In this document: in pieces, positions 23,515 through 33,126 of the stretch | Position numbering within the stretch: the first letter of the stretch is position 1 | Layout: the number at the start of each line of letters is the position of its first letter | Origin: Neurospora intermedia | Taxonomy: Eukaryota > Ascomycota > Sordariomycetes > Sordariales > Sordariaceae | DNA: 64,000 nt | Direction: 5' to 3' | Assembly: GCA_037102815.1 (NCBI GenBank) | Contig: BTPP01000002.1 | Span: 2,170,001 to 2,234,000, forward strand | The notes under the pieces: model-generated | What the model was told of the DNA's origin: nothing | Database searches by the model: none | Seen by the model: the letters and a program-made list of their open reading frames with translations, nothing else | Translations under genes and position numbers: made by a program

Positions 23515-24977
23515 TCAAGCAGCAACACCAACCTCCACCGCCCCCATCCTCAGTTCAGGAAGGTTTTCCTGCTTGGTAACCTCCACAACCCCTTCTTCCT
23601 GTTCTGCATGTACCAGCTCCTCCTCTTTTTCCTCCTCCTCCTCCTCCTCCAACTCCTCCGGCCCCATCGGGAACTCGCTCCCAGCAATATTGCACTGCCT
23701 AAATAACCTCACCTCACTCTCCGCAAACGCTCCCACAACACTATGCAACGTGCCCCTATTGTGAAAGATGACCAAATCGCCCTCCTCCCAGTCATGCGCA
23801 TACACCAAGCCCGGCGCAATCCCCGGCCTCTGTAATCCATAAACAATCTCCCTCACTTCCTTCAAATCCTCCACCACCGTCCCATCCCCAAGATGCAGCC
23901 TCCTCACCGCGCTAGGATGTACCTGCAGCGCCAGCTTGCCCGTCACGGGGTTCCGCCAGCACATGGGCAAGATCTGGATTTTGTCCTCTTCAATCTCGGG
24001 CAGTTCCTCCATTGGCATCTCCTGGCCCTCCGACACCAAGCCCAGACCCGTGCTGCGTGACTTGGCGCTCGACATCCACACGTACGGATGCGGCGCATAC
24101 TCGACGCGGGTCGAGCGCGCAAACGCTTTTTGCGTGTCCGAGAGGATGTCGTACATCTTGTACCCGGACACGAAAGCGGTAGTGCCGAGGGGGACGTCCA
24201 GCTCGTCGCCGGTGCCGTCGTCGTAGACGCACGTCTGCCTGCGACCTTTGGGAACCTTGACGGCTAAGAGCGTGGTCACCACGGGAGGGGCGCGGGCGAC
24301 GCCGCCGTAGAGAGCGGCATCGATGTGCCACCGGTAGAAACGCGTGTGGGTGAGGTCGTGGGAGGCGGGGATGGAGGTGGAGTGGAATGTGCGGTGGTGA
24401 GGGTGGCGGAGCTGGATGTTGCACAGCCCTTCGTAGGAGGGGACGAAGCCGTTGCCGATGACTTGGACTTGGGGCTGGTGCGGGATGGTCTTGAGGTCGG
24501 GGTGGAGGATGGATTTGCTGCCGACCGAGCCCGAGCCGGTGTTGTCGTGGCCGTAGAGGGGGGCGGCGAGAGGGTCGAAGCGTTGCGTTAGTTCGTACTG
24601 GGCGCGCGGGCTGACGTGGGATTGGGACTTGATGACGAGGACTTGGTGGGTGAAGAGGGCGGTGCGGAGGATGGCGAAATCGCGGTCTGTTTTGGGATAT
24701 AAAGTCAGTATGGATGGGTTTTTGAAACAAGGAACAAAGCCAGGCTTCAAGTTGAGTGGTGGCCTTACCGAGGAGGTTACCGATTTTACGGGTATTCTCC
24801 CATGTGAATGGTAGATTATCAAATTGCCATGACGACGAGTAACGAGTTTCACGTTGATGCAGCCTTACCAGTCAAGTTCTCAATGTCGACTCCTGATACC
24901 GTAGCTCCAAAGTCAAGCTTGGAGCCCTCGGGGTGGGCAAGGGGGGTGATGACGGGTACGGTAGTGTTGGAAGCCAT
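23515..24977 (-). CDS. xanA: XanA-type alpha-ketoglutarate-dependent xanthine dioxygenase (426 aa)
   Basis: Member of the TauD/TfdA Fe(II)/2-oxoglutarate dioxygenases. XanA hydroxylates xanthine to uric acid and is the fungal alternative to xanthine dehydrogenase in purine use. Exon 1 is 24977-24869 and exon 2 is 24686-23515; the 182-nt intron has donor GTAAGG and acceptor AACAG, and splicing joins DIENLT to DRDFAILR in phase 1. The Fe(II) ligands are visible as H157-x-D159 in RWHIDAALY and distal H351 in HNRGTLHSV. Stretches such as SILHPDLKTIPHQPQVQVIG and PPVVTTLLAVKVP are, from memory, characteristic of XanA rather than taurine dioxygenases. The C-terminus carries an unusual run of Glu residues (about 380-405) beyond the catalytic core. 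The purine and nitrogen control motifs upstream fit the assignment. The alternative is another sulfonate or 2OG dioxygenase. Confidence 0.85.
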
Positions 24978-25163
24978 TTTGTATATGTTATTGTTTTGGT
25001 ACGATGTGTAGCAGTATGTCGAATTGTTCTCTTGTTCCCTGCAGTCATATATGGTGCCAAGAACTTGAGATGCACTTGATGCTATCAACTAATTTCAGAC
25101 TCCGACAGAACGGCGACAGGCCGTCATATGTTACTTTTATACTTTAGACGCAAGCCCCCCCTC

Positions 25164-25177
25164 CTATCAGTTATCTG
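25164..25177 (-). promoter_or_regulatory. Paired GATA elements (AreA/NIT-2 type) upstream of xanA
   Basis: Read on the xanA strand, AGATAA and TGATAG lie within 14 bases of each other (TATC cores at 25165-25168 and 25172-25175), about 190 bases before the xanA ATG. Closely spaced GATA pairs are the known preference of the nitrogen regulators NIT-2 and AreA. Function here is inferred. Confidence 0.55.
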
Positions 25178-25202
25178 ATGTTGCCGGCGTCTCATGGTGG
25201 AG

Positions 25203-25216
25203 TCGGCCGAGTCCGA
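25203..25216 (-). promoter_or_regulatory. TCGG-N6-CCGA site (UaY/PCO-1 purine-regulator type)
   Basis: A perfect match to TCGG-N6-CCGA, which I recall as the binding consensus of the purine-pathway activator UaY of Aspergillus (PCO-1 in Neurospora). It lies about 225 bases upstream of the xanA start codon and 28 bases from the paired GATA motifs. The motif is palindromic, so strand is nominal. Confidence 0.6.
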
Positions 25217-25919
25217 TGACGGCACAATGCACACATATGCGAAAAAAGCGGGGAGGCGGCGGGCGATCCTCAGGAACACGGGCATGCCCACCGTCCGGGA
25301 AGTTGGGAACTGCAGTGGTATTTGGTCCAGGAGACAACGGCGATCACTGACTGATTGCCCGTTCCCCACCGCTGCAACCACCAAGAGATAACGGACGGGG
25401 TTCTGGCTGTATCTCCTTGGCGGACTTTCCGTAGGTACCGGCCAACGCCGCCATCCGGCAAACAGCGATCAATGTTGCCCACCGCATTTTGCAGCCTTCA
25501 TAGTGTACACAGCCCGACGGCGGTTTGCTTTACATTTTTGTATTATCGGTCTGTAGGTATCTGCAAATGTTAATTGTACCAAGCCGCATTATTATCTATA
25601 CGATGGTTGATAAGTGAGTGGGCTTCCGTGTTGTTAGCTACGTAGCTCCGTTATTGCCGATGTGACGCTACGATAAGGTCAAGGCCAGAACGCCGCCACG
25701 AATTCATGACAGACGAGAATTACAGGTCCCATTTTAAAAAGGAAGAAGACGACTTCGCCGCATCCATCTTGGTTGAAGATGGTAGAAGAAGATGTCGAGG
25801 CATCGTAGGGAAGACGAGTGGAAAAAGGGAAGAGTTCGGCTACCTGCGGGTCAATAGTACAGGCAAAGATTGGATATTATAAGTTCAAAATGTAGCTTGA
25901 AAGAGCAACCATTCAAAAA

Positions 25920-26008
25920 CCCCTTGTGGTGTAGTTGGCTATCACGTTCGGCTGTAATTGTCTAGATTGTATACCGAAAGGTCACCGGCTCGATTCCGGT
26001 CGAGGGGA
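25920..26008 (+). tRNA. tRNA with 15-nt intron, best read as tRNA-Tyr(GTA)
   Basis: A full cloverleaf folds: acceptor CCCCTTG (25920-25926) with CGAGGGG (26001-26007), C1-G72 as expected for eukaryotic Tyr, discriminator A at 26008. The A-box is TGGTGTAGTTGG. The anticodon stem is TTCGG/CCGAA. With an intron at 25958-25972 the loop becomes CTGTAAA, anticodon GTA at 25954-25956, and the intron begins one base 3' of the anticodon as in other nuclear tRNA-Tyr genes. The T-arm is ACCGG/CCGGT with loop CTCGATT, so position 54 is C rather than the near-universal T. A T6 terminator follows directly. The gene lies between xanA and the GH125 gene with no visible link to either. Confidence 0.75.
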
Positions 26009-26402
26009 ACAACTTTTTTCACCTTTTTTGCCTCTCATGCTTCACCGTTTTATCCTTTTTGCTTGTGCAACTGTTCCCCTTTTACTCCGTTGTGTGATTT
26101 TGCTTTTCGTAGTTGACTAGCAATCATCTTGTTCATCATTGTCGCCCATCCTTCATTTTTTTTTTTTTTATTTTTTTTTTTTTTTAGGAATGCTGTTGTC
26201 CTTGAACATTTGATCATAGTTACATCACCAGGTTCTTCAGTTAATCAACTTGTAAAGAACATCGTCCTATAACGCAGGCATAACATCAGACAAAGTGCAT
26301 CGAAGTAAGCTGAATGCAGTGGTTTCTCATCCAGATAGAATTCATGAGTACTACGAAACAAATTACATCCAACAATATCGGGTATCACCATCCTCCTCAT
26401 GG
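26009..26402. other. Short spacer with T-rich tract, 3' side of the GH125 gene
   Basis: No gene. After the tRNA terminator the main feature is a T tract at 26156-26185, broken by one A, about 150 bases past the tRNA. The remainder is probably the 3' UTR of the minus-strand mannosidase. Confidence 0.6.
26014..26019 (+). terminator. RNA polymerase III terminator (T6) of the tRNA
   Basis: Six T residues begin six bases after the tRNA discriminator base, the usual position for Pol III termination. This supports a transcribed tRNA gene. Confidence 0.75.
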
Positions 26403-28234
26403 TCAAGGTTCATAAGGTGTCGCATCCTTAAAGATAAGATGCGGCTTGCGCTTCGCAATATCCAAGATTGTATCCGCAAAGACTCCGTTTGCCCAGGCGA
26501 ACCAGCTTCCTAAAGTGTCGCAAAAAATCATGTCAGCTTTGTTCATGTCTCCCGACCATCCTGTCCTAGGCTTGAAGAGTTCTTACGCGTATAAGAATGC
26601 GACCAGTTCACATCAATGCTCTCATGAATCAACCCAAGCTTGCTCGTGTTCAGAACCAGGTTCAAGCACTTCATAATCTCATCGTCATCATCTGACGTCT
26701 GCGCCTGCACCAAAAGGCTCATGGGCCATGCATTCTGCAGGCCGATATGTGGGCCTCCGATGCCCATAAACTCTCTTCCCCCCAGGTAGTACGGATTGCC
26801 GTTCTTCTCCAGCAGCATCTTGCGCGTGTTCTGGTATGTCGTATCGCCTACCGAGACAAAGCCCATCAGCGGCAGCGCCAGTAAGCTAGGATAGTTGGCA
26901 TCGTCCATCATCAAGGCGCTACCGTAGCCATCAACCTCATACGCAAACACGTCGCCGTACTTGCGGTGGTGGACCACGCCGTGTTCCCAGATACCCTCCG
27001 TAATCGTCTTACTCCATGCTTCCGCCGTCTCTGCCCGTGTCACATCCTTCTTATTTACCGTTGTCCTCAACAAAGCCGCAGTCCGCTTGAGCTCCGTAGC
27101 CATCTGCGCATTGGCAGGGATGAAGAAGCCGAAGATGGTGGCATCGTCGCTGGGCCGGAACGCCGAGCGGATCAGCCCCGTTCCGTTGTTCAGCGGGTTG
27201 CCAATTCCGCCAAGATTCAGTGTCTCGGTGCCCGTGTCGGTGCGTCGCTGGAATGTGTACTGGTTGCGCCGGTACGAGCCCGTCTCCGGGTCAAACGTGC
27301 TCTTGCTTTGCGCCTCGAGAACGTCAAACACCGAGTCCAGCGCCTTGTACCACCGCGCATTGAGGAAGGCGGTGCTCTTGGTGTGGGCGTAAAAGGCGTT
27401 GGCCAGCGCGAGAAAGTGTGCGAGCGAATCTAGCTCGTACTTGCACTCGAAGACGGAGGAAGGGTCAAAGGCCGGGTGGACGGTGTCGTCTTGGCCGTTC
27501 AAGGTGACAGGCAGCCCGGAATGGGGCGGTGGCTGGAAGGCGTTGCAATAGGGCGACTCGATCACGTACTCGCTTTGGGTGTTGATGGCGCCGAGGATGA
27601 GGTCGAAGATGGTCTTATCTTTGGAAGCCAGCTTCTGATACGGCTTCAGCTGGTTGGTGCTGTCACGTAGCCACTCGGCCAGAATGTCGCCCGTGATGAT
27701 GAACGACTGCGGCCCTTCCCATTTGCCTGGGTCTTCGTACGTACTAGTCCATGGATCATCGTCGACAGGGCTGTCAGTCACCGTCGTCGTCTTCCTCTTT
27801 TCCTTACCGTCCTTGCCATTGGTATGGAATTTGACAGTGGTATCCGTAGTAGAAGGAAAAGCGTTTTCGAAAAGACGTGCAAGGTCAGGGTTCTTCATGC
27901 GGGAGGTGACATCCTTGATAACTTTCTCGATGGCGTCAGACTGAAAGGTCCGGCACCTGATATGAGGGCGCTGGAAGGGGAGGGAGAGAGGACCCTCGCT
28001 ATAGGGCCGGCTGTCCACATGAATTAGCAACTGAGCCTTACCCAAGGCATGCTGAACTCACTGGGGATAAGTGGCATAGGATGCATAGTCTGGGCAAGCA
28101 GTCTCGTCGAATTTGCCCTTGATTGGCACCTGGTCCGTATCCCATTTGAGCTCTGATGCCTCTACCACTGTCGGCCTCAGCAGAGGTATCGACCAAGGCA
28201 ATAGCAGCGATAGCCAGGAAGTGGCGCGAGTCAT
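26403..28234 (-). CDS. Secreted GH125 exo-alpha-1,6-mannosidase (567 aa, 3 exons)
   Basis: Glycoside hydrolase family 125 (formerly DUF1237), metal-independent exo-alpha-1,6-mannosidase acting on mannan or N-glycan mannose. Exons on the minus strand are 28234-28062, 28010-26587 and 26509-26403; the introns are 50 and 77 nt with GTGAGT/ACAG and GTAAGA/TTAG ends. The N-terminus MTRATSWLSLLLPWSIPLL is a signal peptide, so the enzyme enters the secretory route. Exon 1 ends with ACPDYASYATYP, joining PYSEGPLSLPFQRP. Family landmarks are ECKYELDSLAHFLALA, MMDDANYPSLLALP, GGPHIGLQNAWPMSLLVQA and, across the last junction, HSYTR-SWFAWANGVFAD. All three exons are needed for these motifs, which supports the model. 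Length is normal for the fungal family. No ER-retention signal is seen; the C-terminus is KDATPYEP. Confidence 0.93.
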
Positions 28235-29093
28235 AGCACTGGCTGACGTATTTCTGAACTGTTGGTAATATGGCTGCCAACGTGGTGATTGGAGCGGCTT
28301 CGCAGCTTGGATGGTCCAACTTAAGTGGTGGTGATATGGGGGATGCTTTTTGAACTCGCGATCATTCTTGCAGATGGGAAGATTCGTTTACCCAAGCCAA
28401 GAACCAAAGCTCTAGGGCAAGAGGCTAATCATGGGTAAACCGAAACCTCGAAAAATGAAAAGGAGCAACAATACTACAACGTTTGGCTTGTCAACCTCCA
28501 CTTGGTATGTATGAGCGAGTGACGTCGGAGCGAGACGGGAACTCGAAACCGCGATGTCCACGAGACCACTAGAAGGGAATACTGTAGTGATTGCCTCCCT
28601 GCAGTTCCCTAACGTGTAACGTCTTGGCGGGGAAATAGAGTTCTGTTAGTTGCTGTCAGTGACTTCTTGCTGTAGCGGGGTGGCAGGCACAAGCCGAGTG
28701 GACTCCAATGTTCAAGTTACTAACAGCATACTAACAACAGGAGCAAAGTGTAATTACACCAAGCCATGCTAATCAGGGCGCAACATCCTGCACGCATTCT
28801 TTATAACCAAATCCCTTCCTGATTACAACAATTATCTGTATCGAATTACGAGAGGGTTACTCTCCCAGCAAACCATTCCCGACCTTCGTCCTCTGTCACC
28901 GATTGCAGAATCGTTTCGTACTGACTAGATCGCGTAGCTCTTTTGCATGATTCTTCTTGATGCTTGATGTGCCTCGCTGCTCGTTGTCCTCTGTTCAAAA
29001 ATTTTCAAATTCAAATGCAAACCCATGCAACGTTATTTGATACATCGAGGGATAGCCTGATATCCTAGCCACGTCGCTGAAAAGTCAACTTTC
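28235..29093. other. GH125 promoter and 3' side of the Clr2-like gene
   Basis: No gene is supported. The segment near 28550-28590 looks weakly like a T-arm on the minus strand, but no cloverleaf forms (see rejected items). Otherwise I see nothing distinctive. Confidence 0.55.
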
Positions 29094-30285
29094 CTAGAAA
29101 CCCTCGTCCATCCCCTCCGGTGCAGCGAACATCGCATTCACAGCCATCCCCAACGTGTCAGCGCGCGTCGGGAGACGACCATTGAACCTGCCGGTTCCGC
29201 TATGGGCTCGGTTGTTCAGGTATGCGTGCGCATCCTCCACAACCCCTTTCTGGACCGACGCTGTGAACCGCGCCGGGTCAATAATGTTCATCAACCGATG
29301 CGTCACATAGAATCGGCCCAGAGTGTCAACCTCAGTCCGCACCACGTCCCGCTCAACTAACGCCCACCCCCATCGCGCCTTGTTGTACTTTTCGATCTCG
29401 TTTCTTGACATGACCTCTTCAATAAAGACTGGACCCAAGGACTCCGGGGCAACCACGTTGGGTGGCATGGGCGGAGCAGACCGGACGGTCTGGAAAAGAT
29501 TACCCTTAAACCGGATATTCGTCCCGTGAGTATCCGTAGCAATCTCCGATACAAGCATGACCGCGTTCGTCTCAGTGCCACCATTGTTCTGGCCGTTACC
29601 AACATGGCCTCCAACGACGCGTACAGGATCCCCGACACGGATCATCTCAGCCCCAAGATAGACTCCTTCATGAAAGAGGGTATCTTGGGCGCCACCAACG
29701 TTCGAATTGTTCAGTTTGTTGAATGTGGAATAGCAATCGTTGATGTACTTGGCCGCCAGCTTTGACGCTTCGAGTCCGACGGTCTGCCTGGCGATGTCTA
29801 GCTGGCTGGGATCCGTGAGGCCCAGACTCTGACAGTATTGGACCGAGAAGGTCGGCCAGTCGATCGAGTCGTATGTTCGGTTCGCCAAGCTCGAAAAGTT
29901 CTCGCCGACACCTGGGACACTAAACGTAAGGAACGGGCGCATGGACTTGGCGTCGATATAGAAGCTTTGTTGTCCCAATGTCCGGTGGCCCAACGGTGCC
30001 ACCAAGAAGTTGAAGGCCGCGTCTGGCGCAGGGCCTGGCGTTTGCCTCTTAGGAGCAATCGATAGGATCACGCCGAGCCTCCAAGCCTGATGCTTGTACC
30101 ATACCAACTCGCCTGCACGGAAGACATTTGTGAGACTTGTAACCCCTGGGGCCGCAAATACTGGTGCCTGAGGGTTGCCTTGAGCTTGCTGCTGTCCCTG
30201 TTGCTGGTGTTGTTGCTGTTGAGCTTGTTGCATGATTTGTTGCGCCTGTTGCGCCTGTTGCATCTGTTGATTTTGTTGTTGTTGT

Positions 30286-30370
<85 letters not shown>

Positions 30371-30926
30371 CGTACTCTTTCTGCTGCTGCTCCTGCTGTT
30401 TTTGCTGCTGCTCTATTTGTTGCTGCCTTTGCTTTTGCCCCAGTACCTGTTGGATTTTCTGTGCGTGTTGTTGATCGGTTTGCCTCAACTTCTGAGACTC
30501 GATCATCTTGCAGCACAGATCGCAGGAACACTGACTGTAGCCAGCGTGGTTGCTGAGCAGGAAGAGGGCGTGCAAGACGAAGTCACCGGGGGTCCGATAA
30601 ACAGCCTTGCGGCCAGCCGGGTGACCGTATAGGTAGTAGTCTCTACCACCGTCCTTTCGGATGGCGCATCGCAGCTCGTACCCCTTGGGTAAAGCGGCGA
30701 GCTTGTACTGCTTGTCGATTGGGAGACCGAGTTGATGCTGCAAATGACCACCGATGATGACTTCCCAACGTTCAAGCTGCGCAACGTCCTGGTCCTCCTT
30801 GGGATCTAGTGCATTGTGGTCGAGGTTATCGTATCCCTTGCCATCGCTGCGTGCGATTGTTAAGCCAAAGTAAAGGTTCTTATCCTTGTCGTCGTCTTGA
30901 CCGTTGGAAGCGGACATAGTGACCAT
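29094..30926 (-). CDS. clr2: Clr2-like transcriptional-silencing protein with polyglutamine tract (610 aa)
   Basis: Single-exon gene. The N-terminal region has LPKGYELRCAIRKDGGRDYY, YLYGHPAGRKAVYRTPGDF, a following LHALFLLSNH stretch and the CxCxxC motif CSCDLC (residues 133-138). From memory this is the pattern of the Clr2 N-terminal domain, a component of the SHREC histone-deacetylase silencing complex in fission yeast. After the Q-rich insert, FRAGELVWYKHQAWRLGVIL resembles the second, BAH-like Clr2 region. Between them lies a Gln-rich, probably coiled segment with 32 uninterrupted Gln (residues 187-218). I chose the ATG at 30926; one at 30917 (MSASNGQ) is equally good. A longer in-frame extension upstream has no family support. 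It is a nuclear chromatin protein by inference. The family call rests on motif recognition only. Confidence 0.8.
30273..30368 (-). repeat. CAA/CAG microsatellite encoding 32 Gln
   Basis: Thirty-two consecutive Gln codons in mixed CAA and CAG, within a longer Gln-rich region (about 30185-30480). Mixed codons are more stable than a pure CAG run, but length variation between strains is likely. Confidence 0.9.
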
Positions 30927-32078
30927 GACAGGCACAGGCGGCGTCCTAATAGCTGAGGTGGGTACGTAAAAGACGTCCTTCGCTTGAACCGTGAAAATCA
31001 ACACTGTTGATTTGATAATGGAATGAAAAAGGTTAAATGTGGGGAAGGGTTGCTTAAGAAACGATACTAGTAGTCTCAGCGATGCTGCTGCTTCAGTTGG
31101 GAGTTGCACAGTGCAATGGACAGGCCACCTGCCCAACAGGTACTTAGTCTTGGGACGTGGTGTGTGTTCCCCTGCCAGCGCAGCAAATAACGGACGGAAA
31201 ACTGACGGAAAGGAGGTTCAAGTCAGAGACACTTGACACTTGACTGCTTGGCAGTTCTGACACTTCGTTGGTACAATGTCCGCTGAGAGTTCCTGAAGGT
31301 TCTGAGAAATGTTTGGCTGGAATTTGGCAAACGTGACTGTCAAGGTGGAAAGAAAGTCAAGAATGGAAAGTGAGCTCGACGCTGCGCCATGCCACGGTCC
31401 AGGTCCTTCAGGAACGCGCACAAGCACGGACCCCAAGTGCCCCACTATATTGAGCTCAGGTCAGGTCGGGTCGGGTCGCGGGAGATATGGATGGTTCCAC
31501 TTATGTACAACGCTCAGAGCCTCAGACGGTACCCCCCAGTCCACCCCTGAGTGTTTACAAGATAATGGAACTTGAACGCATTGTAAAGACTCGTTTTATG
31601 TATGACCCAAACCACCACCCGCAAGACCCGGACCCAACCCAATCTGCCATTTCTACTTGACCCACTTCATGTTGATGCGGCCAGGGGTATGAGACGGAAT
31701 CTTGGCGGAGTTAAGCCCAGCATGAGCGAGTGCGGTACAAATACATAGTGTAGTCGGGTGTATACCCGAGCGGACCTAGCGGCCGCGGGACCGCATTGAT
31801 CGGTCTCTCACCCGCACACATCGGCTCTCATCCGCACACATCGGCCGCGTCCGCACCAACTATTGCACTTTTGGCCTACATTTGAAGTTGTGGACCTGTG
31901 AAATAACCTTGCGATTTGTAATTGCGGGTTTGGGTTCAAAGATATAAGATGGCTTCTTCTTCTTCTTCTTCCGCCGGATGGTTGGATCAGGCTTCACTAC
32001 GATAGACAGACATAACTTCGACAGCAACAATCCAACTCTCTTCCAACGACCCGTCACCAAGATCAACCGTCCAGCACA
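30927..32078. other. Divergent promoter region between the Clr2-like and SDR genes
   Basis: No gene is supported. It holds a tandem 20-bp duplication (31805-31844), GGTC-type short repeats at about 31457-31480, a CGGGT/ACCCG inverted repeat near 31756 and a GAA/TTC-rich stretch at about 31950-31975 just before the dehydrogenase leader. Confidence 0.6.
31805..31844. repeat. Tandem 20-bp duplication in the SDR promoter
   Basis: Two adjacent 20-bp units of the form CTCTCAYCCGCACACATCGG differ at one base (C or T). They lie about 235 bases upstream of the dehydrogenase ATG. Direct observation; a protein-binding role is only a guess. Confidence 0.85.
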
Positions 32079-33126
32079 ATGTCGGGTATCAACTTCGGGT
32101 TTAGTACGGAGGGCCTCGAGGTGGTACGCCATCTCCGAGACCAAGTGTCCGGACGCACATGCAGGTTCAATCCAGCTCGCTCTTCATAGCGCTCCATCGC
32201 TAACACTACGTTCCTTACATGTAGTCCTTATTACCGGCCCGAGTGAGGGAGGCCTCGGCGCGGAAACAGCCATCTCGCTTGCCCATGCCAACCCAGCACT
32301 GCTCATCCTCGTCGGACGCTCCCTCAGCAAGATCCAGCCCACCATTGACGCCATCCACGCCGTCAACCCATCCATCGCCGTCAAGTTCATCGCTGCCGAT
32401 CTTACCTCGCTGAACAGCGTACGTGAAGCAGCCCGCAGTATCCTCGACGACGCATCCATCACCCACATTGATGTCCTCATCAACAACGCCGCCGTCATGG
32501 CCTGCCCTTACGAACTTACCGTTGACGGTTTCGAGATGCAATTTGCCACGGCCCACCTCGGCCACTTTGTGCTGACGAAGCACATCTTACCCAAGCTCAG
32601 AGCATCAGCCGGTGCGGGCAAGCCCCAGACCCGCATCATCAACGTTTCCTCCCTGGGAAACACCCTCGGCGGCATCCGCTGGGACGACCCTAGCTACACC
32701 AAGCGTCCGGAGGAGTACAAACCCTGGGACGCCTACGGGCAGGCTAAGACGGCCAACGTGCTCTTCACTGTCGCGCTCAACAAACGGCTACTCGCCAAGA
32801 CGGGTATCAGGTCGTATGCCCTGCACCCTGGCGGCATCTATACCCCCTTGCTCCGGCACATGAACGATGAGTTGATGGAGGAGATTACGCAGAGGGTGAC
32901 GAAGGGAGAGATGCAGTTCAAGACGGTGCAGCAGGGTTGTGCGACTACGCTGAGGGCGGCGCTGGATCCGGAGCTGGAGAAGGAGGGGGAGGACGGCGTG
33001 TTTTTGAGTGATTGTCAGTTTACCAAGGACCCGGAGCTTGTGGCGCCTCGGGCGCTTGATGAGGAGGATGCGGAACGGCTTTGGGGGTTGAGTGAGGAGT
33101 TGGTTGGGGAGAAATTTGAGCTTTGA
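32079..33126 (+). CDS. Short-chain dehydrogenase/reductase, retinol-dehydrogenase-like (327 aa)
   Basis: Classical NAD(P)-dependent SDR; substrate unknown. Exon 1 is 32079-32160 (MSGINFGF... DQVSGRT) and exon 2 is 32225-33126. The N-terminal coding pattern and the expected GRTFLITGP match require exon 1 to end after ACAT, which makes the 64-nt intron GC-AG (GCAGGT...ATGTAG) with a CTAAC branch point at 32200-32204. The GT six bases... at 32165 would put exon 2 in the wrong frame. Motifs: cofactor TGPSEGGLG (residues 31-39), INNAAVM, and catalytic Y198-x3-K202 in YGQAKTANV. Length matches fungal light-induced alcohol-dehydrogenase or WWOX-like SDRs. No membrane segment or peroxisomal signal is seen. 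An alternative model using a GT at 32086 would remove 25 N-terminal residues but also stays in frame. Confidence 0.87.

Larger units (their letters stand above)
24978..25919. other. xanA promoter region and spacer to the tRNA
   Basis: About 940 bases with no gene. It contains a TCGG-N6-CCGA motif, a close pair of GATA motifs and a further AGATAA at 25386-25391, all upstream of the xanA start codon. The rest shows nothing I can name. Confidence 0.65.

Noticed and set aside
28540-28600. Possible minus-strand tRNA T-arm (GGTTTCGAGTTCCC)
   Set aside because: The loop is too long, there is no matching acceptor stem or A-box at the right distance, and no terminator.
30090-30632. Leucine-run frame on the plus strand
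   Set aside because: It is the complement of the polyglutamine tract (CAG/CAA read as CTG/TTG).
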